From Pseudomonas sp. MM211 (GTDB taxonomy: Bacteria > Pseudomonadota > Gammaproteobacteria > Pseudomonadales > Pseudomonadaceae), in NCBI RefSeq assembly GCF_020386635.1, contig NZ_CP081942.1:1612001-1676000 (forward strand): a stretch of 64,000 nucleotides of DNA, given 5' to 3'. This document shows, one piece after another, positions 1-6,929 of this stretch; the first letter of the stretch is position 1, and each line of letters begins with the position of its first letter. Below the pieces are notes generated by a model. The model saw only the letters and a list, made by a program, of their open reading frames with translations, had not been told where the DNA came from and did no database searches. The position numbers were made by a program, and so were the translations under genes.

Positions 1-869
1 TCCTGGCTGCTGGAAGGGCTGACTTCGGTCTGCAAGCCGCCCTTGATGGTCGGCTGGTCAGGAATGGCGCGGGTCACGAAGTTGACGATACCGCCGACGT
101 TCTGTGGGCCGTAACGTACCGCGCCGCCGCCGCGAACCACGTCGATGGCGTCCATGTTGCCCAGGGAGATCGGGGCCAGGGACAGCTGTGGCTGGCCATA
201 GGGTGCGAAGGGCACCGGAATGCCATCCATCAATACCGTTGAACGCGAGGCCAGGCGCGGGTTGAGGCCGCGGATGCCGAAGTTGAGCGCGAGGTCATGG
301 CTGCCGGTGCCATTGTTTTCCGGCGCGTTGACACCGGGAATGCGGTTGAGCACTTCCCGGGCGCTGCTGGCGCCCACCTGCTCGAAGGTTTCGCGGCGGA
401 TCACGTCGCGAGCGCCCGGGTGGTTGTACACATCGAGCGCATCGGCGCTTCCTAGCCAGTCACCCACCACGCTGGAGGCCTGCAACTGCAGGGGTTCGCC
501 ACTGGCAACGCTGCTCAGCGCCCGCAGGCGGTAACCGCCGTCGGCGTCCCGCTCGGTGCTCAGGTCACTGCCTTGCAGCAGTCTGGCGAAGCCTTCGTCG
601 ACTCCGTAGCTACCCTTCAGGCCCGCGCTGCTCTTGTCGGCGGTCAGAGCGGGATCGAAGGACAGCAGCACGCCACTCTGCGCGGCGAAGCGCGACAGTG
701 CAGTACCCAGCGGGCCGGCGGGCACGTCATAGCTGTGGGTTGCCGTGCTGGTCGCGGGGTTCTCGGCGGCCACGGCCAGGTTGATCGGAAGTGTGCTCAG
801 GGCGCCAAGGGTCAGGCCGATGGCGAGGGTGAGCGGGTGACGGCTGGTAAAGGACGTGAGCGAGACCAT
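1..869 (-). CDS. fecA: Ferric citrate TonB-dependent receptor FecA (3' end outside window)
   Basis: Outer-membrane receptor that imports ferric dicitrate and signals its presence to the cognate FecR. About 289 N-terminal residues are visible; the gene runs off the left edge. It starts at ATG 869 behind a GGAGGG ribosome-binding site. Residues 1-35 look like a signal peptide. A secretin/TonB N-terminal (STN) signalling domain follows at about 45-115, marking it as a transducer. The plug begins near 130. The stretch VVGDWLG, then GARDVIRRE, EVLNRIPGV, APENNGTGSHDLA, FGIRGLNPRLASRSTVLMDG and VRGGGAVRYGPQ follow Escherichia coli FecA almost word for word as I remember it, so this is a true FecA rather than a generic siderophore receptor. 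It lies 75 bp downstream of fecR on the same strand. Any fecBCDE importer genes would lie beyond the window. Confidence 0.95.
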   Translation of the reverse strand, partial: MVSLTSFTSRHPLTLAIGLTLGALSTLPINLAVAAENPATSTATHSYDVPAGPLGTALSRFAAQSGVLLSFDPALTADKSSAGLKGSYGVDEGFARLLQGSDLSTERDADGGYRLRALSSVASGEPLQLQASSVVGDWLGSADALDVYNHPGARDVIRRETFEQVGASSAREVLNRIPGVNAPENNGTGSHDLALNFGIRGLNPRLASRSTVLMDGIPVPFAPYGQPQLSLAPISLGNMDAIDVVRGGGAVRYGPQNVGGIVNFVTRAIPDQPTIKGGLQTEVSPSSSQ

Positions 870-926
870 GTTGCCCTCCAATGGGTGGTGTATTGAAGGG
901 CCAGTCGAGAATCGAAAAGGTACAGG

Positions 927-953
927 CCGCGCAGAGGATTTTTTTCAGCGCGG
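927..953 (-). other. Inverted repeat at the fecR-fecA junction
   Basis: The arms CCGCGC and GCGCGG enclose an A/T-rich loop. The repeat overlaps the last codons and stop of fecR and precedes the fecA ribosome-binding site. It could attenuate or stabilise the fecR-fecA transcript. The stem is short, so this is only a possibility. Confidence 0.3.
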
Positions 954-1904
954 CTCGATATGCACCCAGTAGCGGGTGAAGCGGCGGATGCGCACCGGCA
1001 GGTTGGCGGTCAGGGAATCGAGAGCGCGGTCACTGTCGTTCAGGGGGAATGCGCCGGATATGCGCAGGTCGGCCACCGCTGCGGCGCAAGTCACTCTGCC
1101 GCGGCGCTGGCGCTCGAAGGCACTGGCGAATTCGCTTAGCGGCATGTCATCGGCAATCAGCATGCCGTGCAGCCAGGCGAGTAGGTCATCGCTGGCAGGC
1201 ATCGGCGTGTCGCTACTGGCGCGGTACAGGCGCGACACCTGTCCGCTGTCGAGCTGGCGCCGGCTGCTCGGGGCGGCGCTGGGGGTGAGCTCTACGCGGC
1301 CACTGAATACCGCGACCCGTGAATGTCCGGCTTGTTGGCTGACGGAGAAGCGCGTGCCGATGGGGCGGACGCTGCCTTCGGCGGTGATCACCCTTAGCGG
1401 ACGGGGATCGCGGCCGGTTTCCAGCAGCAGTTCGCCATCGAGCAGATGCAGGATGCGTTCTGCCTGGCTGAACTCGACGCGAACGGCGCTGCTGCTGTTG
1501 AGGTTCAGCAGGCTGCCGTCGGCCAGGCGCCATTCACCCTGCTCGGCCAGGCCGGTCTGATAGTCGGCAGTCCAGCGCTGCCAGGGCTGCTCACGCAAGG
1601 CGAACCAGCCGCTGCCAGCAACGCCCATCAGCAGTGCCAGGTGCTTTATCGCGCGGCGACGGCCGATACCCGCCGGTGCATTCAGCGTGGCTCTGGCCAG
1701 ATCGGCCGGCAGCCCCTTGAAGTGGCCGCCGACGCCATTGGCGCAGGCCCAGGCCCGGGCGTTCTCGGGCGACGCTTCGAGCCATAGCCGCCAGTGCTGG
1801 TGGTCCTGTTCGCTGGCATCGCCGGCATGCAGGGTGACGTACCAGTGTGCAGCCTGGTCGAGCGCGTTATCGGACAGCGGTTGATAGGGCGCTCGGGAAC
1901 TCAT
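945..1904 (-). CDS. fecR: FecR-type anti-sigma/sigma regulator
   Basis: Inner-membrane protein that receives the signal from the FecA STN domain in the periplasm and controls the FecI sigma factor in the cytoplasm. The 319 residues show the usual order: an N-terminal DUF4880 helix bundle (about 14-58, with AAHWYVTLHAGDASEQDH), one membrane segment near 86-105, a periplasmic FecR domain at about 115-205 (LADGSLLNLNSSSAV, then EGSVRPIGTRFSV), and a C-terminal receptor-interacting domain (about 250-318, with LRISGAFPLND). It begins two bases after the fecI stop and precedes fecA. Length and architecture are normal for the family. The assignment to ferric citrate rests on the adjacent FecA. Confidence 0.9.
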   Translation of the reverse strand: MSSRAPYQPLSDNALDQAAHWYVTLHAGDASEQDHQHWRLWLEASPENARAWACANGVGGHFKGLPADLARATLNAPAGIGRRRAIKHLALLMGVAGSGWFALREQPWQRWTADYQTGLAEQGEWRLADGSLLNLNSSSAVRVEFSQAERILHLLDGELLLETGRDPRPLRVITAEGSVRPIGTRFSVSQQAGHSRVAVFSGRVELTPSAAPSSRRQLDSGQVSRLYRASSDTPMPASDDLLAWLHGMLIADDMPLSEFASAFERQRRGRVTCAAAVADLRISGAFPLNDSDRALDSLTANLPVRIRRFTRYWVHIEPR

Positions 1905-1906
1905 GT

Positions 1907-2419
1907 TCAGAGGCCTGGCTGCATGCAGTGGCGGATGGCCTTGAACATGTACTGCTTCACCGAACTGAGCGACACGCCCAGGTGCTCGGCGATCTGCGGG
2001 TAAGTCAGGCCGTCGAGTTGCGATAGCAGAAAAGCCTGGCGCACTTTGGCGGGCAGACCATCGAGCAGAGCATCGATTTCCAGCAGGGTTTCCAGCAGCA
2101 GATAACGCGCTTCAGGGCCTGGCAGCAGGTCTTCGGGGAGGTTCGCCAGGCTCTCCAGGTACGCCCGTTCCAGCGCCTTGCGACGCAGGTGGTTGACCAT
2201 CAGGCCTTTGGCGACGGTGGCCAGATAGGGCCGCGGTTCGCGGATATCGGAAAGATCGCGGCGGGCAAGAATGCGCAGGAAAGTGTCATGGGCCAGGTCG
2301 GCCGCATCGAACGCGCAGCCCAGGCGCTGCTGCAGGCGCAGGCGCAACCAGCTGTGGTGCTCGCTGTAGAGGTGATGCGCAGCAGCAGGGCCGTCGTGCA
2401 GGCTGGACAAGGTCGACAT
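1907..2419 (-). CDS. fecI: FecI-type ECF sigma factor
   Basis: Extracytoplasmic-function sigma factor expected to direct RNA polymerase to the fecA promoter. The 170 residues contain sigma region 2 (about 13-80, with DAADLAHDTFLRIL) and region 4 helix-turn-helix (about 115-160, with LDGLTYPQIAEHLGVSLSSV). The open frame extends upstream to a TTG at 2461. ATG 2419 is preferred because it gives the usual family length and leaves the candidate Fur box at 2458-2476 upstream of translation. It is followed at once by fecR. It is paralogous to the sigma factor at 11258-11758, sharing the LYSEH opening and DAADLA/DTFLR motifs. Confidence 0.9.
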   Translation of the reverse strand: MSTLSSLHDGPAAAHHLYSEHHSWLRLRLQQRLGCAFDAADLAHDTFLRILARRDLSDIREPRPYLATVAKGLMVNHLRRKALERAYLESLANLPEDLLPGPEARYLLLETLLEIDALLDGLPAKVRQAFLLSQLDGLTYPQIAEHLGVSLSSVKQYMFKAIRHCMQPGL

Positions 2420-2457
2420 GCGCGCAATATCCGGAGAAATAAAGCGCGCTTTATATA

Positions 2458-2476
2458 GCAATGGTTCTTATTTGCA
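2458..2476 (-). promoter_or_regulatory. Candidate Fur box upstream of fecI
   Basis: Read on the minus strand, the site is an imperfect palindrome that begins TGCAAAT and ends CATTGC. It lies about 40 bases upstream of the chosen fecI start. AT-rich palindromes of this form precede iron-starvation sigma genes in Pseudomonas. It matches only about half of the classical 19-bp Fur consensus, so the symmetry and position carry most of the weight. Confidence 0.5.
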
Positions 2477-2503
2477 TAGCATGATCGCTTTGTGCCGATA
2501 TCC

Positions 2504-3481
2504 TCAGCGCACTGTGACCACCAGTTTGCCGACCGCCTTGCGCTGCGCGAGGGCATCGATGGCCGCGCCGCCATCTGCCAGCGCATAGGTCTGTGAGACC
2601 AGTGGCTTGAGCTTGCCCTCGGCATGCCAGACGAACAGCTGGCCGAAATTGGCGGCGTTGTCGGCGGGCTGACGTTGGGCGAAAGCACCCCAGAACACGC
2701 CGACCACTGCAGCGCCCTTGAGCAGCATAAGGTTCACCGGCAGTTCCGGGATACGCCCGCTGGCGAAGCCGACCACCAGCAGCCGGCCGTTCCAGGCGAT
2801 GCTGCGTGCTGCCTGGTCGAACAGGTCGCCACCCACCGGGTCGTAGATCACGTCGGCACCCTGCCCATTGGTCAGGCGCTTCACTTCCTCCTTGAGGTTC
2901 TGCGTGCTGTAGTCGATCAGCTCATCGGCACCCGCCTGTTTGGCGACTTCCAGCTTGGCGACGCTGCTCGCTGCGGCGATCACTCGGGCGCCCATTGCCT
3001 TGCCGATCTCCACCGCCGCCAGGCCGACGCCGCCGGACGCGCCGAGCACCAGCAGGGTTTCACCTGGCTGCAAGGCTGCGCGCTGCTTGAGGGCGTGCAT
3101 GGAGGTGCCGTAGGTCATGCCGAAGGCGGCGGCGTTGATGAAGTCCATGCTGTCGGGCATCGGCAGGACATTGTAGGCCGGCACTGCGACCTGCTCGGCG
3201 AAGCCGCCCCAGCCAGTCAGCGCCATGACCCGGGCGCCGACCTGCAGGTGGCTAACCTTGTCGCCCACCGCGCTGATCACGCCAGCCACCTCGCCACCGG
3301 GCGCAAAGGGGAAGGGCGGCTTGAACTGGTATTTACCTTCGATGATCAGCGTGTCGGGGAAATTCACGCCAGCGGCCTGAACTTCGATCAACACCTCGTT
3401 GGCCTTGGGGCGTGGGCTCTCGAGGTCTTCGAGTACCAGGGTTTCGGCGGTACCGAAGGCTTTGCACAGCAGCGCTTTCAT
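2504..3481 (-). CDS. Zinc-free NAD(P)H:quinone oxidoreductase (MDR family)
   Basis: Medium-chain dehydrogenase/reductase of the quinone oxidoreductase (Qor) group, predicted to reduce quinones or other activated double bonds with NADPH. The protein has 325 residues from ATG 3481. The longer frame reaching 3745 is not used because family proteins begin MKALL-like. The N-terminal GroES-like fold covers about 1-130. The Rossmann domain has LGASGGVGLAAVEIGKAMGA near 145-165, then YDPVGGD and GRLLVVGFASG. The catalytic-zinc cysteines of alcohol dehydrogenases are not apparent. It stands alone, divergent from the FliL-like gene. The substrate is unknown. Confidence 0.85.
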   Translation of the reverse strand: MKALLCKAFGTAETLVLEDLESPRPKANEVLIEVQAAGVNFPDTLIIEGKYQFKPPFPFAPGGEVAGVISAVGDKVSHLQVGARVMALTGWGGFAEQVAVPAYNVLPMPDSMDFINAAAFGMTYGTSMHALKQRAALQPGETLLVLGASGGVGLAAVEIGKAMGARVIAAASSVAKLEVAKQAGADELIDYSTQNLKEEVKRLTNGQGADVIYDPVGGDLFDQAARSIAWNGRLLVVGFASGRIPELPVNLMLLKGAAVVGVFWGAFAQRQPADNAANFGQLFVWHAEGKLKPLVSQTYALADGGAAIDALAQRKAVGKLVVTVR

Positions 3482-3631
3482 CGCAGTCCACTCTTTAGCC
3501 GGTTGGCTCTGCAGTTTAGGTAGGCTGCTGTGCGGGTCAACGAGCATGGCTTGGTCTGATGGCTTGGTATAAGCGTTGGGATCCGCCGCAGGCGTTGCTA
3601 TGCTTGCGGGCAACTCAATGGAGATCGCCCT

Positions 3632-4051
3632 GTGAAAACCCTCATCACGCTTCTGCTTGCCTGCGCGCTGTCGATCCCGGCTTTCGCCAATGAGGAAAAG
3701 AAGGAAGGAGAAGGCGAGGGCGCCGCGCCGCAGGTCATCTACCACAGCCTGACGCCTGCGTTGGTCGGTAACTTCGGCGCCGGCCCGAAGCTCAAGTACT
3801 ACAAGGCTGACGTCGCGCTACGCGTCACCGGTGCTGAGGCCGAAGCCAAGGTCACGCACCATGAGCCACTGATCCGCAACCAACTGGTGATGCTGTTCTC
3901 CCAGCAGACCGAGGAAAGCCTGGCTACGCCCGACGCCAAGGAAAAGCTCCGTCAGGAAGCCCTCAAGCAGGTGCAGCAGGTGCTCAGCGATGAAGAAGGC
4001 CAGCCACTGGTCGAAGACCTGCTGTTCAACAACCTGATTTTGCAGGGCTGA
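3632..4051 (+). CDS. Secreted FliL-like protein
   Basis: 139-residue protein resembling the C-terminal domain of the flagellar basal-body protein FliL. It starts at GTG 3632 behind GGAG at 3620-3623. Residues 1-19 form a cleavable-looking signal peptide ending AFA, where authentic FliL has an uncleaved membrane anchor. A short Glu/Lys/Gly-rich linker follows (about 21-31). The FliL-type fold runs from about 35 to the end, with KADVALRV, HHEPLIRNQLVMLFSQQ and VEDLLFNNLILQ. No flagellar gene is nearby, so a flagellar role is not shown by context. It ends directly against the convergent EVE-domain gene. Pseudomonas genomes carry such orphan FliL-like proteins; function unknown. Confidence 0.75.
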   Translation: MKTLITLLLACALSIPAFANEEKKEGEGEGAAPQVIYHSLTPALVGNFGAGPKLKYYKADVALRVTGAEAEAKVTHHEPLIRNQLVMLFSQQTEESLATPDAKEKLRQEALKQVQQVLSDEEGQPLVEDLLFNNLILQG

Positions 4052-4501
4052 TCAACGCAGCAGTAGGATCGCCGTCCACTGTGCTTCGGTAACCGGCATC
4101 ACCGACAGGCGGCTGCCTTTTTGTACCAGCGCCAACTCCTCCAGCGCGCCCTGAGCCTTCAGTTCGGCTAGTGGGATGACCCGTGGGAAGGCTTCGACGA
4201 ATGCCACGTCGATGGCCGTCCAGGGGTTCTTCTCCGCGCTGGCCTTGGCATCAAAGTAGTGACTTTTCGAGTCCAGCGCCGCTGGGTCTGCGTAGGGACT
4301 GCCCGCTATGCGGGCAATGCCGGCTACCCCCGGCTGCGGGCAGCTCGAGTGATAGAACAGAAACTGATCGCCTTCCTGCATGCTGCGAATGAAGTTGCGC
4401 GCCTGATAATTGCGTACGCCATCCCAGCGCGTTTCGCCCAAGCGCTGCAGGTCGTGAATGGACAGTTCGTCGGGTTCGGATTTCATCAGCCAGTAGGGCA
4501 T
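4052..4501 (-). CDS. EVE domain-containing protein
   Basis: 149-residue single-domain protein of the EVE family (PUA-like fold, related to thymocyte nuclear protein 1), thought to recognise modified nucleic-acid bases. Typical features are MPYWLMKSEPDE at the start, WDGVRNYQARNF near 27-38, GDQFLFYHSSC near 44-54 and GVAGIARI near 58-65. The length equals the whole domain, so it is a stand-alone reader with no fused nuclease. It abuts the FliL-like gene with no spacer. The EVE fold can occur in modified-DNA restriction systems, but no restriction or methylase gene is close. In Pseudomonas this locus is an ordinary neighbour of fau. Confidence 0.9.
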   Translation of the reverse strand: MPYWLMKSEPDELSIHDLQRLGETRWDGVRNYQARNFIRSMQEGDQFLFYHSSCPQPGVAGIARIAGSPYADPAALDSKSHYFDAKASAEKNPWTAIDVAFVEAFPRVIPLAELKAQGALEELALVQKGSRLSVMPVTEAQWTAILLLR

Positions 4502-4600
4502 GAACTTTGCTCTCGGGGTATCAGGGCGGTGAGTGTGCGAAGGGATTTCGGCAAATATACCTTGTTAGTCCCGGGCGATTGATCCGGAGGGGCGGTGGTG

Positions 4601-4741
4601 ATGAAGAGAAAACCGGATTTATTGTGGGTGTTGGTTGTGGTGTTCAGCCTGGGCGTGGTGACGACCGGGTATACGCAAAGCCAGTGGCAGCAAGACTCCA
4701 TGCTGCCGGTCGGTGCTCAGTCAGGCTTCATCAAGCGTTAG
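4601..4741 (+). CDS. Small single-pass membrane protein (46 aa)
   Basis: A short gene from ATG 4601 to TAG 4741. The predicted protein starts MKRKPDLLWV, has one hydrophobic segment at about residues 8-22 (LLWVLVVVFSLGVVTTG), and ends in a polar tail with QSQWQQ and GFIKR. Positive residues before the segment suggest an N-in topology or an uncleaved signal. A GGAGG motif lies about ten bases upstream. The last four bases overlap the end of the convergent fau gene. I believe similar short proteins occur at this position in other pseudomonads, but cannot verify this. No function can be assigned. Confidence 0.6.
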   Translation: MKRKPDLLWVLVVVFSLGVVTTGYTQSQWQQDSMLPVGAQSGFIKR

Positions 4742-5334
4742 TGCCAGCCGTCATCGGTAACGGTGGCATTTAGCGGTATGTCCCAACTTGCCATGGATAG
4801 GCTGTCCACTTGCTGGCAAGCGTGAGCCAGCCCAAGTAGCGTCGGTTTGTGCCAATTTTTGCGCCGTGTGCGATAGGCCAGGCTGCGGTCGTAGAAGCCA
4901 CCGCCCATGCCCAGCCGGCCGCCATGCTGGTCGAAGCCAACCAGTGGCAGCAAAATCAGATCCAGTGCCCAGGTTTTGCGCTGGCGCTGATTGTTGCGCT
5001 GGGGTTCGAGGATGCCGAAGCGATTGCCTGCCAATTTCTCGTGCGCGTCGATGCGCTGAAACACCATGCTGGTGCGCGGCCAGGATTTCAGTACGGGCAG
5101 ATACACCTGCTTGCCGCGGGCATGAGCCGCCGCGATGAGCAGATGCGGGTCGATTTCCCCGTCGTTAGCCAGGTACAGCGCAATATGCCGGGCGCGGCGA
5201 AACAGCGGGTGTTGGGCCAACTGACGATACAGCGCCAGGGCGGCGTTCCGCTGAGCGGCAGGGCTTAGCGCGCGGCGTTGCTGGCGCAGTTTGCGGCGCA
5301 GTTGGGTGCGAGTGAGGTTATCGCTTTCGATCAT
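4738..5334 (-). CDS. fau: 5-formyltetrahydrofolate cyclo-ligase
   Basis: Converts 5-formyltetrahydrofolate to 5,10-methenyltetrahydrofolate with ATP, returning the storage form of folate to the one-carbon pool. The 198-residue length is normal. The diagnostic glycine-rich loop RLGMGGGFYDR is near 143-153, preceded by LILLPLVGFD. The N-terminus has the Arg/Lys-rich helix LRRKLRQQRRALSPAAQ. It sits downstream of the 6S RNA gene on the same strand, the classic zapA-ssrS-fau (ygfA) order of gammaproteobacteria. A terminator at 5418-5453 lies between the RNA and this gene, so part of the transcription may stop before it. Confidence 0.95.
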   Translation of the reverse strand: MIESDNLTRTQLRRKLRQQRRALSPAAQRNAALALYRQLAQHPLFRRARHIALYLANDGEIDPHLLIAAAHARGKQVYLPVLKSWPRTSMVFQRIDAHEKLAGNRFGILEPQRNNQRQRKTWALDLILLPLVGFDQHGGRLGMGGGFYDRSLAYRTRRKNWHKPTLLGLAHACQQVDSLSMASWDIPLNATVTDDGWH

Positions 5335-5417
5335 GCGCAGATGAACATACCGCGCGGAGCGATTTTTAACGTCACGGGCGACGGCCCGCAGCGTTGCTGC
5401 GACAAAAGGCAGGAAAC

Positions 5418-5453
5418 AAAAAGCCCGCTGCCAGCGTGAGCCAGCAACAGGCT
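5418..5453 (-). terminator. Rho-independent terminator after 6S RNA
   Basis: On the minus strand an arm beginning AGCCTGTTGC pairs, with two G-U pairs, with the arm GCAGCGGGCT. A further inner stem is formed by CTGGC/GCCAG-type bases. The hairpin is followed by TTTTTG. It lies just past the 3' end of the 6S RNA and before fau, where it would end or attenuate read-through. Confidence 0.75.
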
Positions 5454-5461
5454 ATAAATTG

Positions 5462-5641
5462 TGACTCCCCAGCGTGCCGCTGTCGGTTTGGCCCTTGAAC
5501 CCGAAAGTTCAAGGTGGAGGTTGCAGGAAACCTTAAGGCTTTCCGTCGAGCGGACATGCACACCGGCATCAACTGACAACCCCCAGGGTTGTGCGTATCG
5601 GCTCAGGGACATCACCAACTGGCGCACACTCCAGGGAGCTG
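5462..5641 (-). ncRNA. ssrS: 6S RNA
   Basis: Regulatory RNA of about 180 nt that mimics an open promoter and binds the housekeeping RNA polymerase holoenzyme, mainly in stationary phase. On the minus strand the RNA opens GCTCCCTGG and closes GGGGAGTC, giving the terminal stem. The interior contains GATGTCCCTGAGCCGATA, GGTGTGCATGTCCGC, GACGGAAAGCCTTAAGG and TTGAACTTTCGGGTTCAAGG, which agree with P. aeruginosa 6S RNA as I recall it. Its position between zapA and fau is the conserved one. Ends are estimated from the promoter and closing stem and may be off by several bases. Confidence 0.92.
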
Positions 5642-5646
5642 CGGCG

Positions 5647-5676
5647 AGTATAACGCAAAGTGACGACCGTTGGTCA
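5647..5676 (-). promoter_or_regulatory. Promoter of 6S RNA
   Basis: A -10 element TATACT lies at 5647-5652 on the minus strand, about six bases before the RNA start. A weak -35 candidate, TGACCA at 5671-5676, is 18 bases further upstream and overlaps the end of zapA. Independent transcription of the RNA is therefore plausible alongside read-through from zapA. Confidence 0.6.
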
Positions 5677-5988
5677 GACGCCACGGCCATCGGCATCATC
5701 GACCAAGGCATTGTCGACCCGCCCAAGCAGGTCACGTACGTGATCGCGGCTCGCAGTGGCCTGCTGATCCAGGTGTTGCTGTTTGTGCAGCAAGTCGTGG
5801 GTGATATTCAACGCGGCCATCACGGCAACGCGGTCGGCGCCGATCACTTTGCCGCCGCTGCGGATCTCACGCATCTTGCCGTCCAGGTAGCGGGCGGCAC
5901 TTTGCAGGTTGCTGCGCTCATCTGCAGGGCAGGTGATGCAATATTCTTTGTCTAGGATCTGAACGGTAACGGTATTCGATTGGGTCAT
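5674..5988 (-). CDS. zapA: Cell division protein ZapA
   Basis: Cytoplasmic protein that cross-links FtsZ filaments at the division ring. The 104 residues have the ZapA globular head (about 1-60: VTVQILDKEYCITCPADE, LQSAARYLDGKMREIR, VMAALNITHDLL) and a C-terminal coiled-coil tail. Its ATG overlaps by four bases the stop of the upstream coiled-coil gene, so the two are translationally coupled. It is followed by ssrS on the same strand, as in other gammaproteobacteria. Confidence 0.95.
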   Translation of the reverse strand: MTQSNTVTVQILDKEYCITCPADERSNLQSAARYLDGKMREIRSGGKVIGADRVAVMAALNITHDLLHKQQHLDQQATASRDHVRDLLGRVDNALVDDADGRGV

Positions 5989-6212
5989 GAGTCCTGCTCC
6001 AGGGCCTTAAGGCGCGAAATCATCGATTCGACCTTGTGCCGAGCCATTTCGTTCTTTTCGATCAGATGAGCGCGCTCTTCACGCCAAGCCTGTTCACTCT
6101 CTAGCAAGAGACGGTTTTGAGCCTTGAGGCGCTCGACGCGCTGGATAAGCAACTCCAACTTGGCCGTCAGGGCTTGTAAATCGGCGTCTTCCATTGGCTC
6201 TCGCTTTGGCAT
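5985..6212 (-). CDS. ZapB-like coiled-coil protein (TIGR02449 family)
   Basis: Small protein of 75 residues, or 69 if it begins at the second Met (6194), that is almost entirely a predicted coiled coil: LQALTAKLELLIQRVERL, then KAQNRLLLESEQAWREER and MISRLKALEQ. It matches the short TIGR02449 family found beside zapA in Pseudomonas. Four-base overlap with zapA argues for a joint role in division, perhaps as a ZapB-like partner, but this is inferred from context. The start is uncertain; no strong ribosome-binding site separates the two candidates. Confidence 0.8.
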   Translation of the reverse strand: MPKREPMEDADLQALTAKLELLIQRVERLKAQNRLLLESEQAWREERAHLIEKNEMARHKVESMISRLKALEQDS

Positions 6213-6335
6213 GTTCAGAGTGTATAGGCGCGTCGGCAGAGGAGTAAAAACCCGTTGATGGTCTTGGCGCGTCTGCCGATGCTAGGATACAAGCCCTCTA
6301 TTCTAGTGATTGCGCCTCTTGGCGCCTAGTGATCG

Positions 6336-6890
6336 ATGCCGACTTCCAGTTCTCCCTACGCTGCATTCGCCACCTTGCTCGCCAGTGGTGGTTCCTCTGT
6401 TTCTCCTGCCGAATTGCATGGCCTGCTGCTGGGCCGCAGTTGTGCGGGTGCCGGCTTCGAGGCCGGCCCTTGGCTGGTCGATGCCATCGAACTGCTCGGC
6501 AGCGAGCCGCCGGACAACGTCCGCCAGGCGCTGATTGGCCTGCAGGAGATGGTTCGTGGCGAGTTGACCGGTGACGATGTCACCGTGGTCTTGCTGCTGC
6601 CCTCCGACGAAGCCCCGCTGGCCGAACGTGCCGCCGCTCTAGGCCAATGGTGCCAGGGCTTCCTCGGTGGTTTCGGTCTGACCTCTGGCGATGCAGCGCT
6701 GAGCGGCGAAGCCATGGAAGTGCTGCAGGATTTGTCCGCCATCGCTCAGGTGCAAAATGCCCTGGATGAGTCCGAGGACGGCGAGAACGATTACATGGAG
6801 GTCACCGAGTACCTGCGTGTGGCGCCGTTACTGCTGTTCTCCGAATGCAACAAGCCGGCTGCCCCAGCGCCGAAGCCTTCACTGCACTGA
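6336..6890 (+). CDS. ygfB: YgfB/UPF0149 family protein
   Basis: 184-residue all-helical UPF0149 protein. The family signature is visible: [16 protein letters not shown] near 23-38, [11 protein letters not shown] near 103-113 and [19 protein letters not shown] near 150-168. It is the first gene of a tight plus-strand cluster with pepP, ubiH, DUF4442 and ubiI. In P. aeruginosa YgfB has been linked to control of ampDh3 and beta-lactam resistance; whether that applies here cannot be read from sequence. About 120 bp of spacer separates it from the divergent zapA operon and should hold promoters for both directions. Confidence 0.92.
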   Translation: MPTSSSPYAAFATLLASGGSSVSPAELHGLLLGRSCAGAGFEAGPWLVDAIELLGSEPPDNVRQALIGLQEMVRGELTGDDVTVVLLLPSDEAPLAERAAALGQWCQGFLGGFGLTSGDAALSGEAMEVLQDLSAIAQVQNALDESEDGENDYMEVTEYLRVAPLLLFSECNKPAAPAPKPSLH

Positions 6891-6929
6891 TCCCGCCCCT
6901 TATTCGACTGATCGGAACCTAGCCTGCCC

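Noticed and set aside
2420..2461. TTG-initiated extension of fecI
   Set aside because: It would put the candidate Fur site at the start codon and exceed the family length; ATG 2419 fits better.
4052..4501. EVE-domain gene as part of a defence system
   Set aside because: It is a stand-alone domain in a conserved housekeeping neighbourhood with no nuclease, methylase or mobile gene nearby.
5331..5735. 134-residue minus-strand open frame across the 6S RNA
   Set aside because: The sequence is accounted for by the structured RNA and its terminator; the frame has no recognisable protein features.
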